Shown here one piece after another: positions 6,294 through 12,845 of a stretch of DNA of 12,845 nucleotides (positions are counted from its first letter, which is position 1; each line of letters begins with the position of its first letter). The translations under genes were made by a program, and so were the position numbers. The notes beneath the pieces were generated by a model. The model searched no databases, was not told the DNA's origin, and saw nothing but the letters and a program-made list of their open reading frames with translations. The stretch spans positions 1 to 12,845 of the forward strand of contig JBKHDT010000067.1 of the NCBI GenBank assembly GCA_046541195.1. Reading direction: 5' to 3'. Origin of the DNA: JBKHDT01 sp046541195. GTDB lineage: Bacteria; Pseudomonadota; Gammaproteobacteria; Halothiobacillales; Halothiobacillaceae.

Positions 6294-6333
6294 GCGCCAG
6301 GGCACAGGCCACTGAATTGCGGCACCCTGGCGC
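6294..6333. repeat. Perfect 9-bp inverted repeat between ung and modE
   Basis: GCGCCAGGG (6294-6302) and CCCTGGCGC (6325-6333) are exact complements separated by 22 bases. The stem is strong but followed by no T-tract. It could end or slow transcription leaving ung in a factor-dependent way, protect the ung mRNA end, or be a protein site. I favour an mRNA-end role because it lies 16 bases after the ung stop. Confidence 0.5.
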
Positions 6334-6349
6334 CGGAAGAGTCAGCCCC

Positions 6350-6377
6350 TTGATCTGAAGATATAGTCAGGTATATT
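6350..6377 (+). promoter_or_regulatory. modE promoter with overlapping ModE-like inverted repeat
   Basis: TTGATC (6350-6355, four of six to the -35 consensus) and TATATT (6372-6377, five of six to the -10) are 16 bases apart. Overlapping the -10, ATATA (6361-6365) and TATAT (6372-6376) form an inverted repeat with a 6-base spacer. Known ModE operators are AT-rich inverted repeats of similar type, so autorepression by molybdate-loaded ModE is a reasonable inference. The AT-rich block stands out in this GC-rich DNA. The predicted transcription start falls at the modE ATG. Confidence 0.5.
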
Positions 6378-6381
6378 TCGC

Positions 6382-7194
6382 ATGTCGATATCACCCGAGA
6401 AACATATCGGTTCGTTCGTTGCCCCGCTGGCCCTGATTACCGAGGCGGGAGAAATCTCGCCGCGCAGACTCAAGCTGCTGGCCACCATCGGTCAGACCGG
6501 TTCGATCAGTGCAGCGGCGCGGTCCATTGGCATGACCTACAAGGCGGCCTGGGATGCGGTCGAGACCATGAACAACCTGGCCGGCACGCCTCTGGTGCAA
6601 TCGCAGCATGGCGGCCGGGGTGGCGGTGGAGCGACCCTCACGGCAACCGGGGCCCGGCTGGTCGAGGACCTGGCCCGACTGGAGGCCCTCCAGGCGGAGA
6701 TCATGGCGCTGGCCGATCGTGCCGGGGACATTGGCGACTCTCTGGCCCTCTTCCGGAGACTTGAAATGCAAACCAGCGCCCGAAATGCACTGCGCGGGAT
6801 CGTGGAGCAGGTCACCGACGGGGCGGTCAACAGCGAGGTGACATTGCGTCTTCCCGGTGGCGAGGCCCTGCACGCCATCGTGACCCGTGAAAGCGTTGCC
6901 TGCATGGACCTAAAGGCGGGGCGATCGGCCTGCGCACTGATCAAGGCATCCTGGGTAATCCTCGCCCCAGCCGACGAAACGCTCCGGACTTCGGCCCGGA
7001 ACCGGCTGTGCGGCACGATCCGGCGGCTCGAACCCGGTGCGGTCAATGCCGAGGTGGTCATTGAACTGACCGGTGGCAACACCCTGGCCGCCATCATCAC
7101 CCGAGAAAGCCTTGAGAAGATGGCCCTGGAGGCCGGGATGCGGGTCTGCGCACTGGTCAAGGCCAGTCACGTGATCCTTGGTGTCACGGATTGA
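6382..7194 (+). CDS. modE: Molybdate-responsive transcriptional regulator ModE (two TOBE domains)
   Basis: ModE senses intracellular molybdate or tungstate, represses mod transport genes and can activate molybdoenzyme genes. The 270 residues contain an N-terminal winged helix: SPRRLKLLATIGQTGSISAA (26-45), then ARSIGMTYKAAWDAVETMNN (46-65). Two consecutive TOBE (Mop) repeats follow at about 131-194 and 203-267. The repeats are clear duplicates: each has TSARN, GAVN-x-EV, TRES, CAL and KAS-x-VIL. S/R of TSARN (132/134 and 204/206) and K/S of KAS (188/190 and 260/262) match the oxyanion-contacting positions known from E. coli ModE. No ribosome binding site precedes the ATG at 6382, and no better start exists downstream before the DNA-binding domain. 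It is the first gene of a modEABC cluster. Confidence 0.96.
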   Translation: MSISPEKHIGSFVAPLALITEAGEISPRRLKLLATIGQTGSISAAARSIGMTYKAAWDAVETMNNLAGTPLVQSQHGGRGGGGATLTATGARLVEDLARLEALQAEIMALADRAGDIGDSLALFRRLEMQTSARNALRGIVEQVTDGAVNSEVTLRLPGGEALHAIVTRESVACMDLKAGRSACALIKASWVILAPADETLRTSARNRLCGTIRRLEPGAVNAEVVIELTGGNTLAAIITRESLEKMALEAGMRVCALVKASHVILGVTD

Positions 7195-7213
7195 TGCGCG
7201 CATTACCGGTACG

Positions 7214-7236
7214 AAAACACCGCGTTCGCGTTTTTT
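7214..7236 (+). terminator. Weak hairpin plus T6 between modE and modA
   Basis: A small stem CGC/GCG with loop GTTC (7221-7230) is followed at once by six T (7231-7236). An A-run at 7214-7217 could extend pairing with the T-run. It resembles a weak intrinsic terminator or attenuator that would lower modABC transcription relative to modE. The stem is short, so confidence is low. Confidence 0.3.
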
Positions 7237-7255
7237 CCCTGACAGAACCGAGTAC

Positions 7256-8044
7256 ATGCTCATGACCAAGATCTTCTTTGCCCTGCTGCTGGTTATCGGG
7301 CTTTTCAGCTCGGGAGCACTCTCTGCCGCGCCGCTGACCGTGGCGGTGGCTGCCAACTTCACCAAGACTATCGAGGAGATCGGAACAGCCTTCACCAAGC
7401 AGACCGGCCACGAGGTGCGCTTTTCCTTCGGGCCGACCGGCAAGCTGTACGCGCAGATAAAAAACGGCGCGCCCTTCGATGCCTTTTTTGCCGCCGACAC
7501 CAAACGTCCGCGCCTGCTGGTCGAGGAAGGGCAGGCCGTGCCGGAGAGCTATTTCGTCTATGCCGTTGGCCGACTGGCCCTGTACAGCCCAAAGCTGCCG
7601 GTAGCCGACGATCCGCAAGGAGTACTGGAAGCCGCCGGGTTTCGCCATTTCTCGCTGGCCAATCCGCGGACCGCACCCTACGGCGTGGCCGGCGAGGAGG
7701 TGCTGACCCGGATGGGACTGCTGGAGGCGCTTCGCGGCAAGATCGTCCATGGAGAGAGCATCGCCCATGCCTTCCAGTACGTGGCCACCGGAAATGCGCC
7801 CCTGGGCTTCATCGCCCTGGCCCAGATCGTCGACCCGGACAGCCCCGTCCACGGGCAGGGGCAGTACTGGATCCCGCCTCAGGAGATGTACCCCCCCCTG
7901 GAGCAGGCGGCAGTGATCCTCGAGCGCGGTGCGAACAAGACCGCGATGCGCGAGTTCATCGAGTTCGTGCGCTCCGGGCCGGGCCGAGAGATCATCGCCC
8001 GCTACGGCTATGACCTGCCCCGGGCGACGGAGCCGGCCGAATGA
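7256..8044 (+). CDS. modA: Molybdate ABC transporter, periplasmic binding protein
   Basis: ModA captures molybdate/tungstate in the periplasm and delivers it to ModBC. The 262-residue product has a signal peptide (MLMTKIFF, hydrophobic core, ALSA; cleavage likely after residue 24). The mature protein begins APLTVAVAANF. Ligand-region landmarks are AANF (32-35), FSFGPTGKLYAQI (56-68) and SLANPRTAPYGVAG (133-146). AFQYVATGNAPLGFIALAQ (172-190) is another landmark. AANF and GKLYAQI resemble the Azotobacter ModA2-type branch more than E. coli ModA. At 59-61 this protein has GPT where GSS or GST is more usual. The ATG at 7262 (260 residues) is an equally good start, and a TTG at 7178 inside modE is rejected. 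The stop overlaps modB as ATGA. Confidence 0.94.
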   Translation: MLMTKIFFALLLVIGLFSSGALSAAPLTVAVAANFTKTIEEIGTAFTKQTGHEVRFSFGPTGKLYAQIKNGAPFDAFFAADTKRPRLLVEEGQAVPESYFVYAVGRLALYSPKLPVADDPQGVLEAAGFRHFSLANPRTAPYGVAGEEVLTRMGLLEALRGKIVHGESIAHAFQYVATGNAPLGFIALAQIVDPDSPVHGQGQYWIPPQEMYPPLEQAAVILERGANKTAMREFIEFVRSGPGREIIARYGYDLPRATEPAE

Positions 8045-8739
8045 TGATCGAGCTGTTCGGCACGGCCGTGAGCCTGGAACCGATCTGGCTGACCCTCAAG
8101 GTGGCCACGGTCACCACGGCAATCCTGCTGCTGATCGGGACACCGCTGGCCTGGTGGATGGCAAACATGAAGTCGTCCTTCAAGATCGTGCTGGAGGCCA
8201 TCGTCGCGCTGCCGCTGGTCCTGCCGCCGACCGTGCTGGGGTTCTACCTGCTGATTGCCCTGAACCCCAACGGGATGATCACCGAGTTCCTGCGCCTGCT
8301 GGGTTTCGAGGGCCAGCTGACTTTCAGCTTTACCGGCCTGGTCATCGCCTCGGTATTCTATTCGCTGCCCTTTGCGGTCCAGCCGCTGATGCACGCCTTC
8401 GAGGCCCTGCCGGGACGACTGCTGGATGCGGCGGCCACGCTGCGCGCGCATCCCGTGGACCGGTTCTTCACCGTGATCCTGCCCCTGTGTCGCCGCGGCT
8501 TTCTGGTGGCCGCCACGCTGACCTTCGCCCACACGGTCGGCGAGTTCGGCGTGGTGCTGATGGTCGGCGGCAACATCCCCGGCGAGACGCGCATGGTTTC
8601 GATCGACATCTTTGACCACGTCGAGGCCATGGAGTACGGCGCCGCGCACCTGCTTTCGGCCATCATGCTGGTGTTCTCGATGCTGGTCCTGATGCTGGTC
8701 TACGCCCTCAACCGCCGCTTCGCGGTCAAGGTGGGCTGA
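8041..8739 (+). CDS. modB: Molybdate ABC transporter, inner-membrane permease
   Basis: ModB forms the transmembrane channel as a dimer. The 232-residue protein shows about five or six hydrophobic helices, including 19-40, 47-74, 96-115, 152-175 and 203-224. The cytoplasmic coupling loop that docks on ModC is DAAATLRAHPVDRFFTVILP (129-148). It is the EAA loop, with Asp for the usual Glu and Arg135 where Gly is typical. VALPLVLPPTVLGFYLL (55-71) and TLTFAHTVGEFGVVLMVGGN (159-178) are typical ModB segments. The ATG at 8041 overlaps the modA stop, and the ATG at 8044 is an alternative. modC starts two bases after the stop. Confidence 0.95.
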   Translation: MMIELFGTAVSLEPIWLTLKVATVTTAILLLIGTPLAWWMANMKSSFKIVLEAIVALPLVLPPTVLGFYLLIALNPNGMITEFLRLLGFEGQLTFSFTGLVIASVFYSLPFAVQPLMHAFEALPGRLLDAAATLRAHPVDRFFTVILPLCRRGFLVAATLTFAHTVGEFGVVLMVGGNIPGETRMVSIDIFDHVEAMEYGAAHLLSAIMLVFSMLVLMLVYALNRRFAVKVG

Positions 8740-8741
8740 AA

Positions 8742-9800
8742 ATGCTGGCGGGCAACCTCTCGCTGCGCCAGGGCGCGTTCCTGCTCGACTCCGGCCCCTT
8801 CGAGATCCCAACGGAAGGAACCACCGTGCTGTTCGGACGCTCCGGTTCCGGCAAGAGCACCCTGCTGCGGGCACTGACCGGGCTGGACAGCCATACCCGC
8901 GGCCAGCTCGCGTTCAATAACGAACGCTGGCAGGACGGCAAGTGGCGTTTGCCGACGCCGCGGCGTGACATCGGCTTTGTGTTTCAGGATGCGGCGCTGT
9001 TTCCCCACCTGACCGTGCGCGGCAATCTCGCCTATGCGACCAGGCGCGCGCCGAAGGGGGCCATGTCGTCGCTGGAGGCCATGGCCGAGCGGGTCGGCAT
9101 GACGAACAAGCTGGATCAGGACGTGCTCTCCCTGTCCGGGGGAGAAAGGCAGCGCGTGGCGATTGCCCGCGCGCTGCTTTCCTGTCCGCGGCTGTTGTTC
9201 ATGGACGAGCCCCTGTCCGCGCTGGACTGGCGCGCCCGCGCGGAACTCATGACCCTGATCGAGCAGCTGGGCCGGGAGACCGGCATCCCGATCCTGTACA
9301 TCACCCATGCCCCGGTCGAGGTCGAGCGTCTGGCTGACCGGATCGTGTTCATGGCCGATGGCCGGATCGAGCGGATCGAGACTCTGCGCGAGGCGCTGGC
9401 CCGACCGGACTCGCCGCTGTTCGACGACGAGGGCCCGGTATCGGTGCTGCACGGACAGGTCACGATCTGCCGGGACACCGGCCACACCCGTTTCGGCAAC
9501 GGGCAGATCAGCCTGTGGCTGCACGGTGCAGTCGAGCCATCGGCCACCCGGCTGCGGATCTGCGCGCGCGAGGTGGCGCTGGCGCTGGATGACCCGGCCC
9601 GAATCAGCATCCGCAACCACCTTCCGGTCCGCATCGAGCGGATCGACCCGCCCCGCGACGGGCGGGTGACCATTGCCTGCCGGCTGGCAGACGGCCAGTT
9701 GCTGCTCTCGGAAGTGACCCCCTGGTCGGTGGAGCAACTCGCGCTTGCGCCGGGCCGGTCGGTGTTCGCGCTCATCAAGTCGGTGGCCTTGATGACCTGA
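8742..9800 (+). CDS. modC: Molybdate ABC transporter, ATP-binding protein with C-terminal TOBE domain
   Basis: ModC is the cytoplasmic ATPase that powers import. In the 352 residues, Walker A is GRSGSGKST (32-40), the Q-loop VFQD (80-83, Gln82) and the ABC signature LSGGERQR (131-138). Walker B is LLFMDEP (151-157, catalytic Glu156), the D-loop SALD (159-162) and the switch His189 in ITHAPVE. The C-terminal part holds a ModC-type TOBE/Mop domain: RICAREVALAL (272-282), then IRNHLPVRIERI (290-301), ending FALIKSVAL (342-350). In relatives this domain binds molybdate and can inhibit transport. The gene is two bases after modB and converges on glmU with a 14-base gap. Confidence 0.97.
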   Translation: MLAGNLSLRQGAFLLDSGPFEIPTEGTTVLFGRSGSGKSTLLRALTGLDSHTRGQLAFNNERWQDGKWRLPTPRRDIGFVFQDAALFPHLTVRGNLAYATRRAPKGAMSSLEAMAERVGMTNKLDQDVLSLSGGERQRVAIARALLSCPRLLFMDEPLSALDWRARAELMTLIEQLGRETGIPILYITHAPVEVERLADRIVFMADGRIERIETLREALARPDSPLFDDEGPVSVLHGQVTICRDTGHTRFGNGQISLWLHGAVEPSATRLRICAREVALALDDPARISIRNHLPVRIERIDPPRDGRVTIACRLADGQLLLSEVTPWSVEQLALAPGRSVFALIKSVALMT

Positions 9801-9810
9801 CGGCAGTCAG
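9797..9810. other. Hairpin in the modC/glmU convergent gap
   Basis: CTGAC (9797-9801), loop GGCA and GTCAG (9806-9810) form a perfect 5-bp stem that includes the modC stop codon. No T-run follows on either strand. With only 14 bases between the stops, the two transcripts very likely overlap. Confidence 0.35.
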
Positions 9811-9814
9811 GCGC

Positions 9815-11188
9815 TCACTGCCCGTTCCGGACCTTCCGCACGGGGCGCTTCCAGTCCGGGCGCTCGGTCTGGCGCGACCGGGCGAGCGCCAGCGTCCCGG
9901 GCGAGACATCCTGCGTGATCGTCGACCCGGCCCCGATGGTGGCCCCGTCCCCGATACGCACCGGCGCGACAAGCTGGCTGTCCGACCCGACGAACACCTC
10001 ATCGCCGATCTCGGTCAGATGCTTGTTCGCGCCATCGTAGTTGCAGGTGATCGTTCCGGCACCGATGTTCACGTTCCGGCCGACTCGCGCATCCCCGACA
10101 TAGGAGAGATGGTTGATCTTGCTGCCCGGACCGATCCGGGCCTGCTTGATCTCGACGAAATTGCCCACCCGGCTGCCGGCACCAAGCTCGGTGCCGGGCC
10201 GAAGCCGGGCAAAGGGGCCGACCTGCACCCCCGCCGCAATGCGCGCGCCCTCAAGCACGCTGTGGGCCAGCACCCGGGTACCGGGGCCGATTTCGCAGTC
10301 GCTGATCACACAGCCGGGGCCGATTTGCACCCCGTCTCCAAGCCGGACGTCTCCCTCGAACACGCAATTGACGTCCACGAAGATATCCTCGCCCACGGTC
10401 AGGTGCCCGCGCACGTCGATCCGGGCCGGATCGGCCAGTGAAACGCCCTGGGCCATCAGCCAGTCCGCCTCGCGCGACTGCGCCACCCGCTCCAGGGCGG
10501 CCAGCTGGGCCCGGGTATTGACCCCGGCGATCTCGCGCGTGTCATGGACCGTCACGCTGCCGACGTCGACACCCTCGGCAACCGCCATTTCGACAATATC
10601 GGTCAGGTAGAGCTCGCCCTGCGCATTGTCGCTGTCCAGCCGCCCAAGCCAGCGGCAAAGCGCCTCGCCCTCCACGACCATGATCCCGGTATTCACCTCG
10701 CGGACCGTGCGCTCCGCGGCGGTCGCGTCCTTGTGCTCACGGATGGCCAGGACCGCGCCATCCGCATCACGCAGGATGCGCCCGTAGCCGGCCGGATCGT
10801 CAAGCACGGCGGTAAGCAGGGCCAGCGGCCCGTTCGCGGCGGACTCAAGCAGATCCCGAAGCGTCAGCGCCCGGATCAGGGGCACATCCCCGTAGAGCAC
10901 CAGTACGCGGTCGCCTGCGCCGATCCCCGCAAGCGCCTGCTGCACCGCATGGCCCGTACCCCGCTGGCCATGCTGCCAGTACCACGACAGGTCGTCTGCC
11001 CCGAGCGCGGCCTGTACCTGCGCACCCTCGTGCCCGATGACCACCCGGATCTGGGCGGGCGAAAGGGCACGCGCCGTCTCGATGACATGCGCCAGCAACG
11101 GCCGTCCCGCAAGCGGGTGCAGAACCTTGGGCCGAGCCGAACGCATGCGGGTGCCGCGGCCGGCAGCCAGAATCACCACTTTCAACAT
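9815..11188 (-). CDS. glmU: Bifunctional GlmU (GlcN-1-P acetyltransferase / GlcNAc-1-P uridyltransferase)
   Basis: GlmU makes UDP-N-acetylglucosamine for peptidoglycan and lipopolysaccharide. The 457 residues are the usual length. The N-terminal uridyltransferase shows LAAGRGTRM (7-15), Lys21 in RPKVLHPLAGRP, QRGTGHA (75-81), LYGDVPL (98-104) and the metal-site Asn224 in AGVNTRAQL. The C-terminal left-handed beta helix (about 250-430) carries many hexapeptide repeats. The acetyltransferase site is VEIKQARIG (345-353), KINHLSYVGDA (357-367, His360) and NYDGANKH (383-390). The ATG at 11188 is preceded by GAGGAA with a six-base spacer. It lies downstream of the atp operon on the same strand, a frequent gammaproteobacterial order. 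Confidence 0.98.
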   Translation of the reverse strand: MLKVVILAAGRGTRMRSARPKVLHPLAGRPLLAHVIETARALSPAQIRVVIGHEGAQVQAALGADDLSWYWQHGQRGTGHAVQQALAGIGAGDRVLVLYGDVPLIRALTLRDLLESAANGPLALLTAVLDDPAGYGRILRDADGAVLAIREHKDATAAERTVREVNTGIMVVEGEALCRWLGRLDSDNAQGELYLTDIVEMAVAEGVDVGSVTVHDTREIAGVNTRAQLAALERVAQSREADWLMAQGVSLADPARIDVRGHLTVGEDIFVDVNCVFEGDVRLGDGVQIGPGCVISDCEIGPGTRVLAHSVLEGARIAAGVQVGPFARLRPGTELGAGSRVGNFVEIKQARIGPGSKINHLSYVGDARVGRNVNIGAGTITCNYDGANKHLTEIGDEVFVGSDSQLVAPVRIGDGATIGAGSTITQDVSPGTLALARSRQTERPDWKRPVRKVRNGQ

Positions 11189-11471
11189 CACATGTTCCTC
11201 AGGGCCGAGCGACCTGCGCCGCCCAGCGATCAATATCCCCAGAGGCCGCTCCGCACGAGTGCCGAGCCCCGGACAGGCCCTGCACACGCTGCCGCCCCGT
11301 GACGCGCACTTCCGATCAGACGCCCTTGCGCGCGGTCGCCGGCCTGCTCGGCACACCGACAGGACACGGCACGGGCGGACTGATCTGGCCGCACGGGCGG
11401 GCGACCCCGGTCAATACACAAGCGCCCGGCCACGGCCAGGAAATCGCCCATTCCGAGTGTGCCGAATCCCC
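11189..11471. other. Gene-free stretch between the atp terminator and glmU
   Basis: I see no coding region here with family resemblance, and the frames that cross it are GC-driven. On the minus strand it should hold the glmU promoter. A GATATT-containing patch near 11231-11240 is the only AT-rich spot close to glmU, but no matching -35 was found. The glmU ribosome binding site GAGGAA is at 11200-11195. Short inverted motifs such as GGCC-AC-GGCC near 11428-11437 occur, without clear function. Confidence 0.5.
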
Positions 11472-11501
11472 GAAAAAAGAAAAAGGGGCCGAAGCCCCTT
11501 T
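11472..11501 (-). terminator. Rho-independent terminator of the atp operon
   Basis: On the minus strand, AAAGGGGC, loop TTCG and GCCCCTTT form a perfect 8-bp stem (11501-11482) with the very stable C(UUCG)G tetraloop. A T-rich tail of TT, C and six T runs to 11472. It starts 34 bases after the atpC stop and should end the ATP synthase transcript before glmU. Confidence 0.95.
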
Positions 11502-11534
11502 GCACGCAGCTGTCCAATTGACCGCAGCAGCCAC

Positions 11535-11987
11535 TCAGTGGCGGGCTCCGGGCTTGGTCGAGCGTGAATGTTCCCTGATCCAGCGCAAGCGCTCGGCCGC
11601 TTCCACCATGATCAGCTGGGCCGCGGTGAAGTCCGTGACCCCACGCTGCTCGTACTCGGCGATGTACTTTTCCTTGTCGGACATCTCGTCCTCGAGCTCC
11701 TTGGGATCGATGGTCTTGGCGTCTTCCTCGGTCAGGGCCCAGTCGGCCAGGACGCTGATCTCGTAAGGCTGAACCTCGACGACACCAAAGCCCACGTAGA
11801 AGCGAAGCTTCTCGCCCTTGTCCGTGGTGATCACCACCTCACCCGGCCGCAGCTTGGAAAGCGTCTGCGCGTGCAACGGCGTGATGCCGATGTCGCCCAT
11901 CTCCGTGGGCACCACCACGAAGGTGGCGGTACCGGAGTAAATGGGACGACCGAGCGCCACGACGTCCACTTTGATGGTCATTGCCAT
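11535..11987 (-). CDS. atpC: F1Fo ATP synthase epsilon subunit
   Basis: The epsilon subunit is part of the F1 central stalk and regulates ATP hydrolysis. The 150-residue product has the N-terminal beta-sandwich start IKVDVVALGRPIYSG (5-19), then VVPTEMGDIGITPLHAQTLSKL (25-46) and the FGVVEVQP segment (67-74). A C-terminal helical hairpin contains ALTEEDAKTIDP and AAQLIMVEAAERLRW. The ATG at 11987 has GGAGG (11998-11994) six bases upstream, better placed than for the in-frame ATG at 11981. Twelve bases separate it from atpD. It is somewhat longer than E. coli AtpC because of a short polar C-terminal tail. Confidence 0.97.
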   Translation of the reverse strand: MAMTIKVDVVALGRPIYSGTATFVVVPTEMGDIGITPLHAQTLSKLRPGEVVITTDKGEKLRFYVGFGVVEVQPYEISVLADWALTEEDAKTIDPKELEDEMSDKEKYIAEYEQRGVTDFTAAQLIMVEAAERLRWIREHSRSTKPGARH

Positions 11988-11999
11988 GATGCGCCTCCG

Positions 12000-12845
12000 T
12001 TAGTTTTTGGCGGCGAGCTTGTTGGCCTTCTCGACTGCTTCCTCGATGGTACCGACCATGTAGAACGCCTGCTCGGGCAGGTGATCGTACTCGCCGGCCA
12101 CGATGCCCTGGAAGGCGCGAATCGTTTCCTTGAGCGGCACGTAACGGCCCGGCGCGCCGGTGAAGACCTCGGCCACGAAGAACGGCTGGGACAGGAAACG
12201 CTGGATCTTCCGCGCCCGGGAGACGATCGCCTTGTCCTCGTCGGACAGCTCGTCCATGCCCAGGATCGCGATGATGTCCTTGAGTTCCTTGAAGCGCTGG
12301 AGCGTCTTCTGCACACCACGGGCGATGTTGTAGTGCTCCTCGCCGATCACCTGCGGGTCGAGCTGGCGGCTGGTCGAATCGAGCGGGTCGATCGCCGGGT
12401 AGATCCCGAGCGCGGCGATATCCCGGGACAGGACCACCGTGGCGTCGAGGTGGGCAAAGGTGGTCGCCGGAGACGGGTCGGTCAGGTCGTCCGCGGGAAC
12501 GTAGACCGCCTGCACGGAGGTGATCGAGCCGGTCTTGGTCGAGGTGATGCGTTCCTGAAGCACGCCCATTTCCTCGGCCAGCGTCGGCTGGTAGCCCACC
12601 GCAGAAGGCATCCGTCCAAGCAGGGCGGACACCTCGGTACCGGCCAGGGTGTAACGGTAGATGTTGTCGATGAACATCAGTACGTCACGCCCCTCGTCGC
12701 GGAAGAACTCCGCCATCGTCAGGCCGGTCAGGGCGACGCGCAGACGGTTGCCCGGCGGCTCGTTCATCTGGCCGTAGACCAGGGCAACCTTGTCCAGGAC
12801 GTTGGAGTCCTTCATCTCGTGGTAGAAGTCGTTGCCCTCGCGGGT
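12000..12845 (-). CDS. atpD: F1Fo ATP synthase beta subunit (partial, N-terminus outside window)
   Basis: The catalytic beta subunit is open to the window edge, with 281 residues plus stop visible of a protein normally near 460. The first visible residues TREGNDFYHEMKDSNVLDK fall just after the Walker A region, which is outside the window. Visible are VYGQMNEPPGNR (catalytic-site loop), Walker B and flanks VLMFIDNIYRYTLAG, and SALLGRMPSAVGYQPTLAEE. Also visible are QAVYVPADDLTDPSP and the DELSEEDK-like hinge, here MDELSDEDK (the DELSEED-type region that contacts gamma). The C-terminus ends EKANKLAAKN. The ATG-like Met inside the frame near 12815 is internal and not a start. Confidence 0.99.
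   Translation of the reverse strand, partial: TREGNDFYHEMKDSNVLDKVALVYGQMNEPPGNRLRVALTGLTMAEFFRDEGRDVLMFIDNIYRYTLAGTEVSALLGRMPSAVGYQPTLAEEMGVLQERITSTKTGSITSVQAVYVPADDLTDPSPATTFAHLDATVVLSRDIAALGIYPAIDPLDSTSRQLDPQVIGEEHYNIARGVQKTLQRFKELKDIIAILGMDELSDEDKAIVSRARKIQRFLSQPFFVAEVFTGAPGRYVPLKETIRAFQGIVAGEYDHLPEQAFYMVGTIEEAVEKANKLAAKN

Noticed and set aside
7178..7255. TTG start for modA inside modE
   Set aside because: It would place 26 unrelated residues before a normal signal peptide. The ATG at 7256 or 7262 starts it properly.
11230..11517. Minus-strand frame of 95 codons between atpC and glmU
   Set aside because: It reads through the strong atp terminator (the Phe-rich run is the T-tract), which argues against a gene.

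Overview
The window looks like chromosomal DNA from a GC-rich gammaproteobacterium (GC content judged by eye, not computed). The basis is the gene content and order: the end of an F-type ATP synthase operon (atpD, atpC) followed by glmU, a pip-dtd pair, a two-TOBE ModE with modABC, and an HtrB/LpxL-type acyltransferase. A Chromatiales- or Pseudomonas-like relative is plausible, but I cannot name a genus. No phage, insertion sequence, CRISPR array, tRNA or rRNA is visible. Almost everything is core metabolism.

Left part (1-2921): on the minus strand, prolyl aminopeptidase (pip) ends by a 4-base overlap with the first codons of dtd (D-aminoacyl-tRNA deacylase), which runs off the window. Divergently, a TtcA-family tRNA thiolation enzyme and a lipid A-type acyltransferase form a tightly packed plus-strand pair.

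Middle part (2922-6381): a minus-strand pair encodes a periplasmic Spy/CpxP-like protein with a (Gly-Gly-His)7 tail and a small cupin. The cupin start lies inside the tail-coding repeat, so one 9-bp tandem array is read in two frames by two genes. This is the most unusual feature here. Divergent from it are an IMPACT/YigZ-family protein, pdxH (pyridoxal phosphate synthesis) and ung (uracil removal from DNA).

Right-centre (6294-9800): a complete molybdate module. ModE is a winged-helix regulator with two molybdate-binding TOBE repeats. ModA is the periplasmic binding protein, ModB the permease and ModC the ATPase with its own TOBE domain. modA and modB overlap by 4 bases and modB and modC are 2 bases apart. 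A promoter-like element with an AT-rich inverted repeat lies directly on the modE start and may be an autoregulatory ModE site.

Right end (9815-12845, minus strand): atpD (5' part outside the window) and atpC, closed by a strong UUCG-loop terminator, then a gene-free stretch and glmU (UDP-GlcNAc synthesis), which converges on modC.

No clearly new multi-gene system is present. The points most worth a second look are the dual-coding repeat, the His-rich metal-binding-like tail, and the modE promoter/operator/start overlap.
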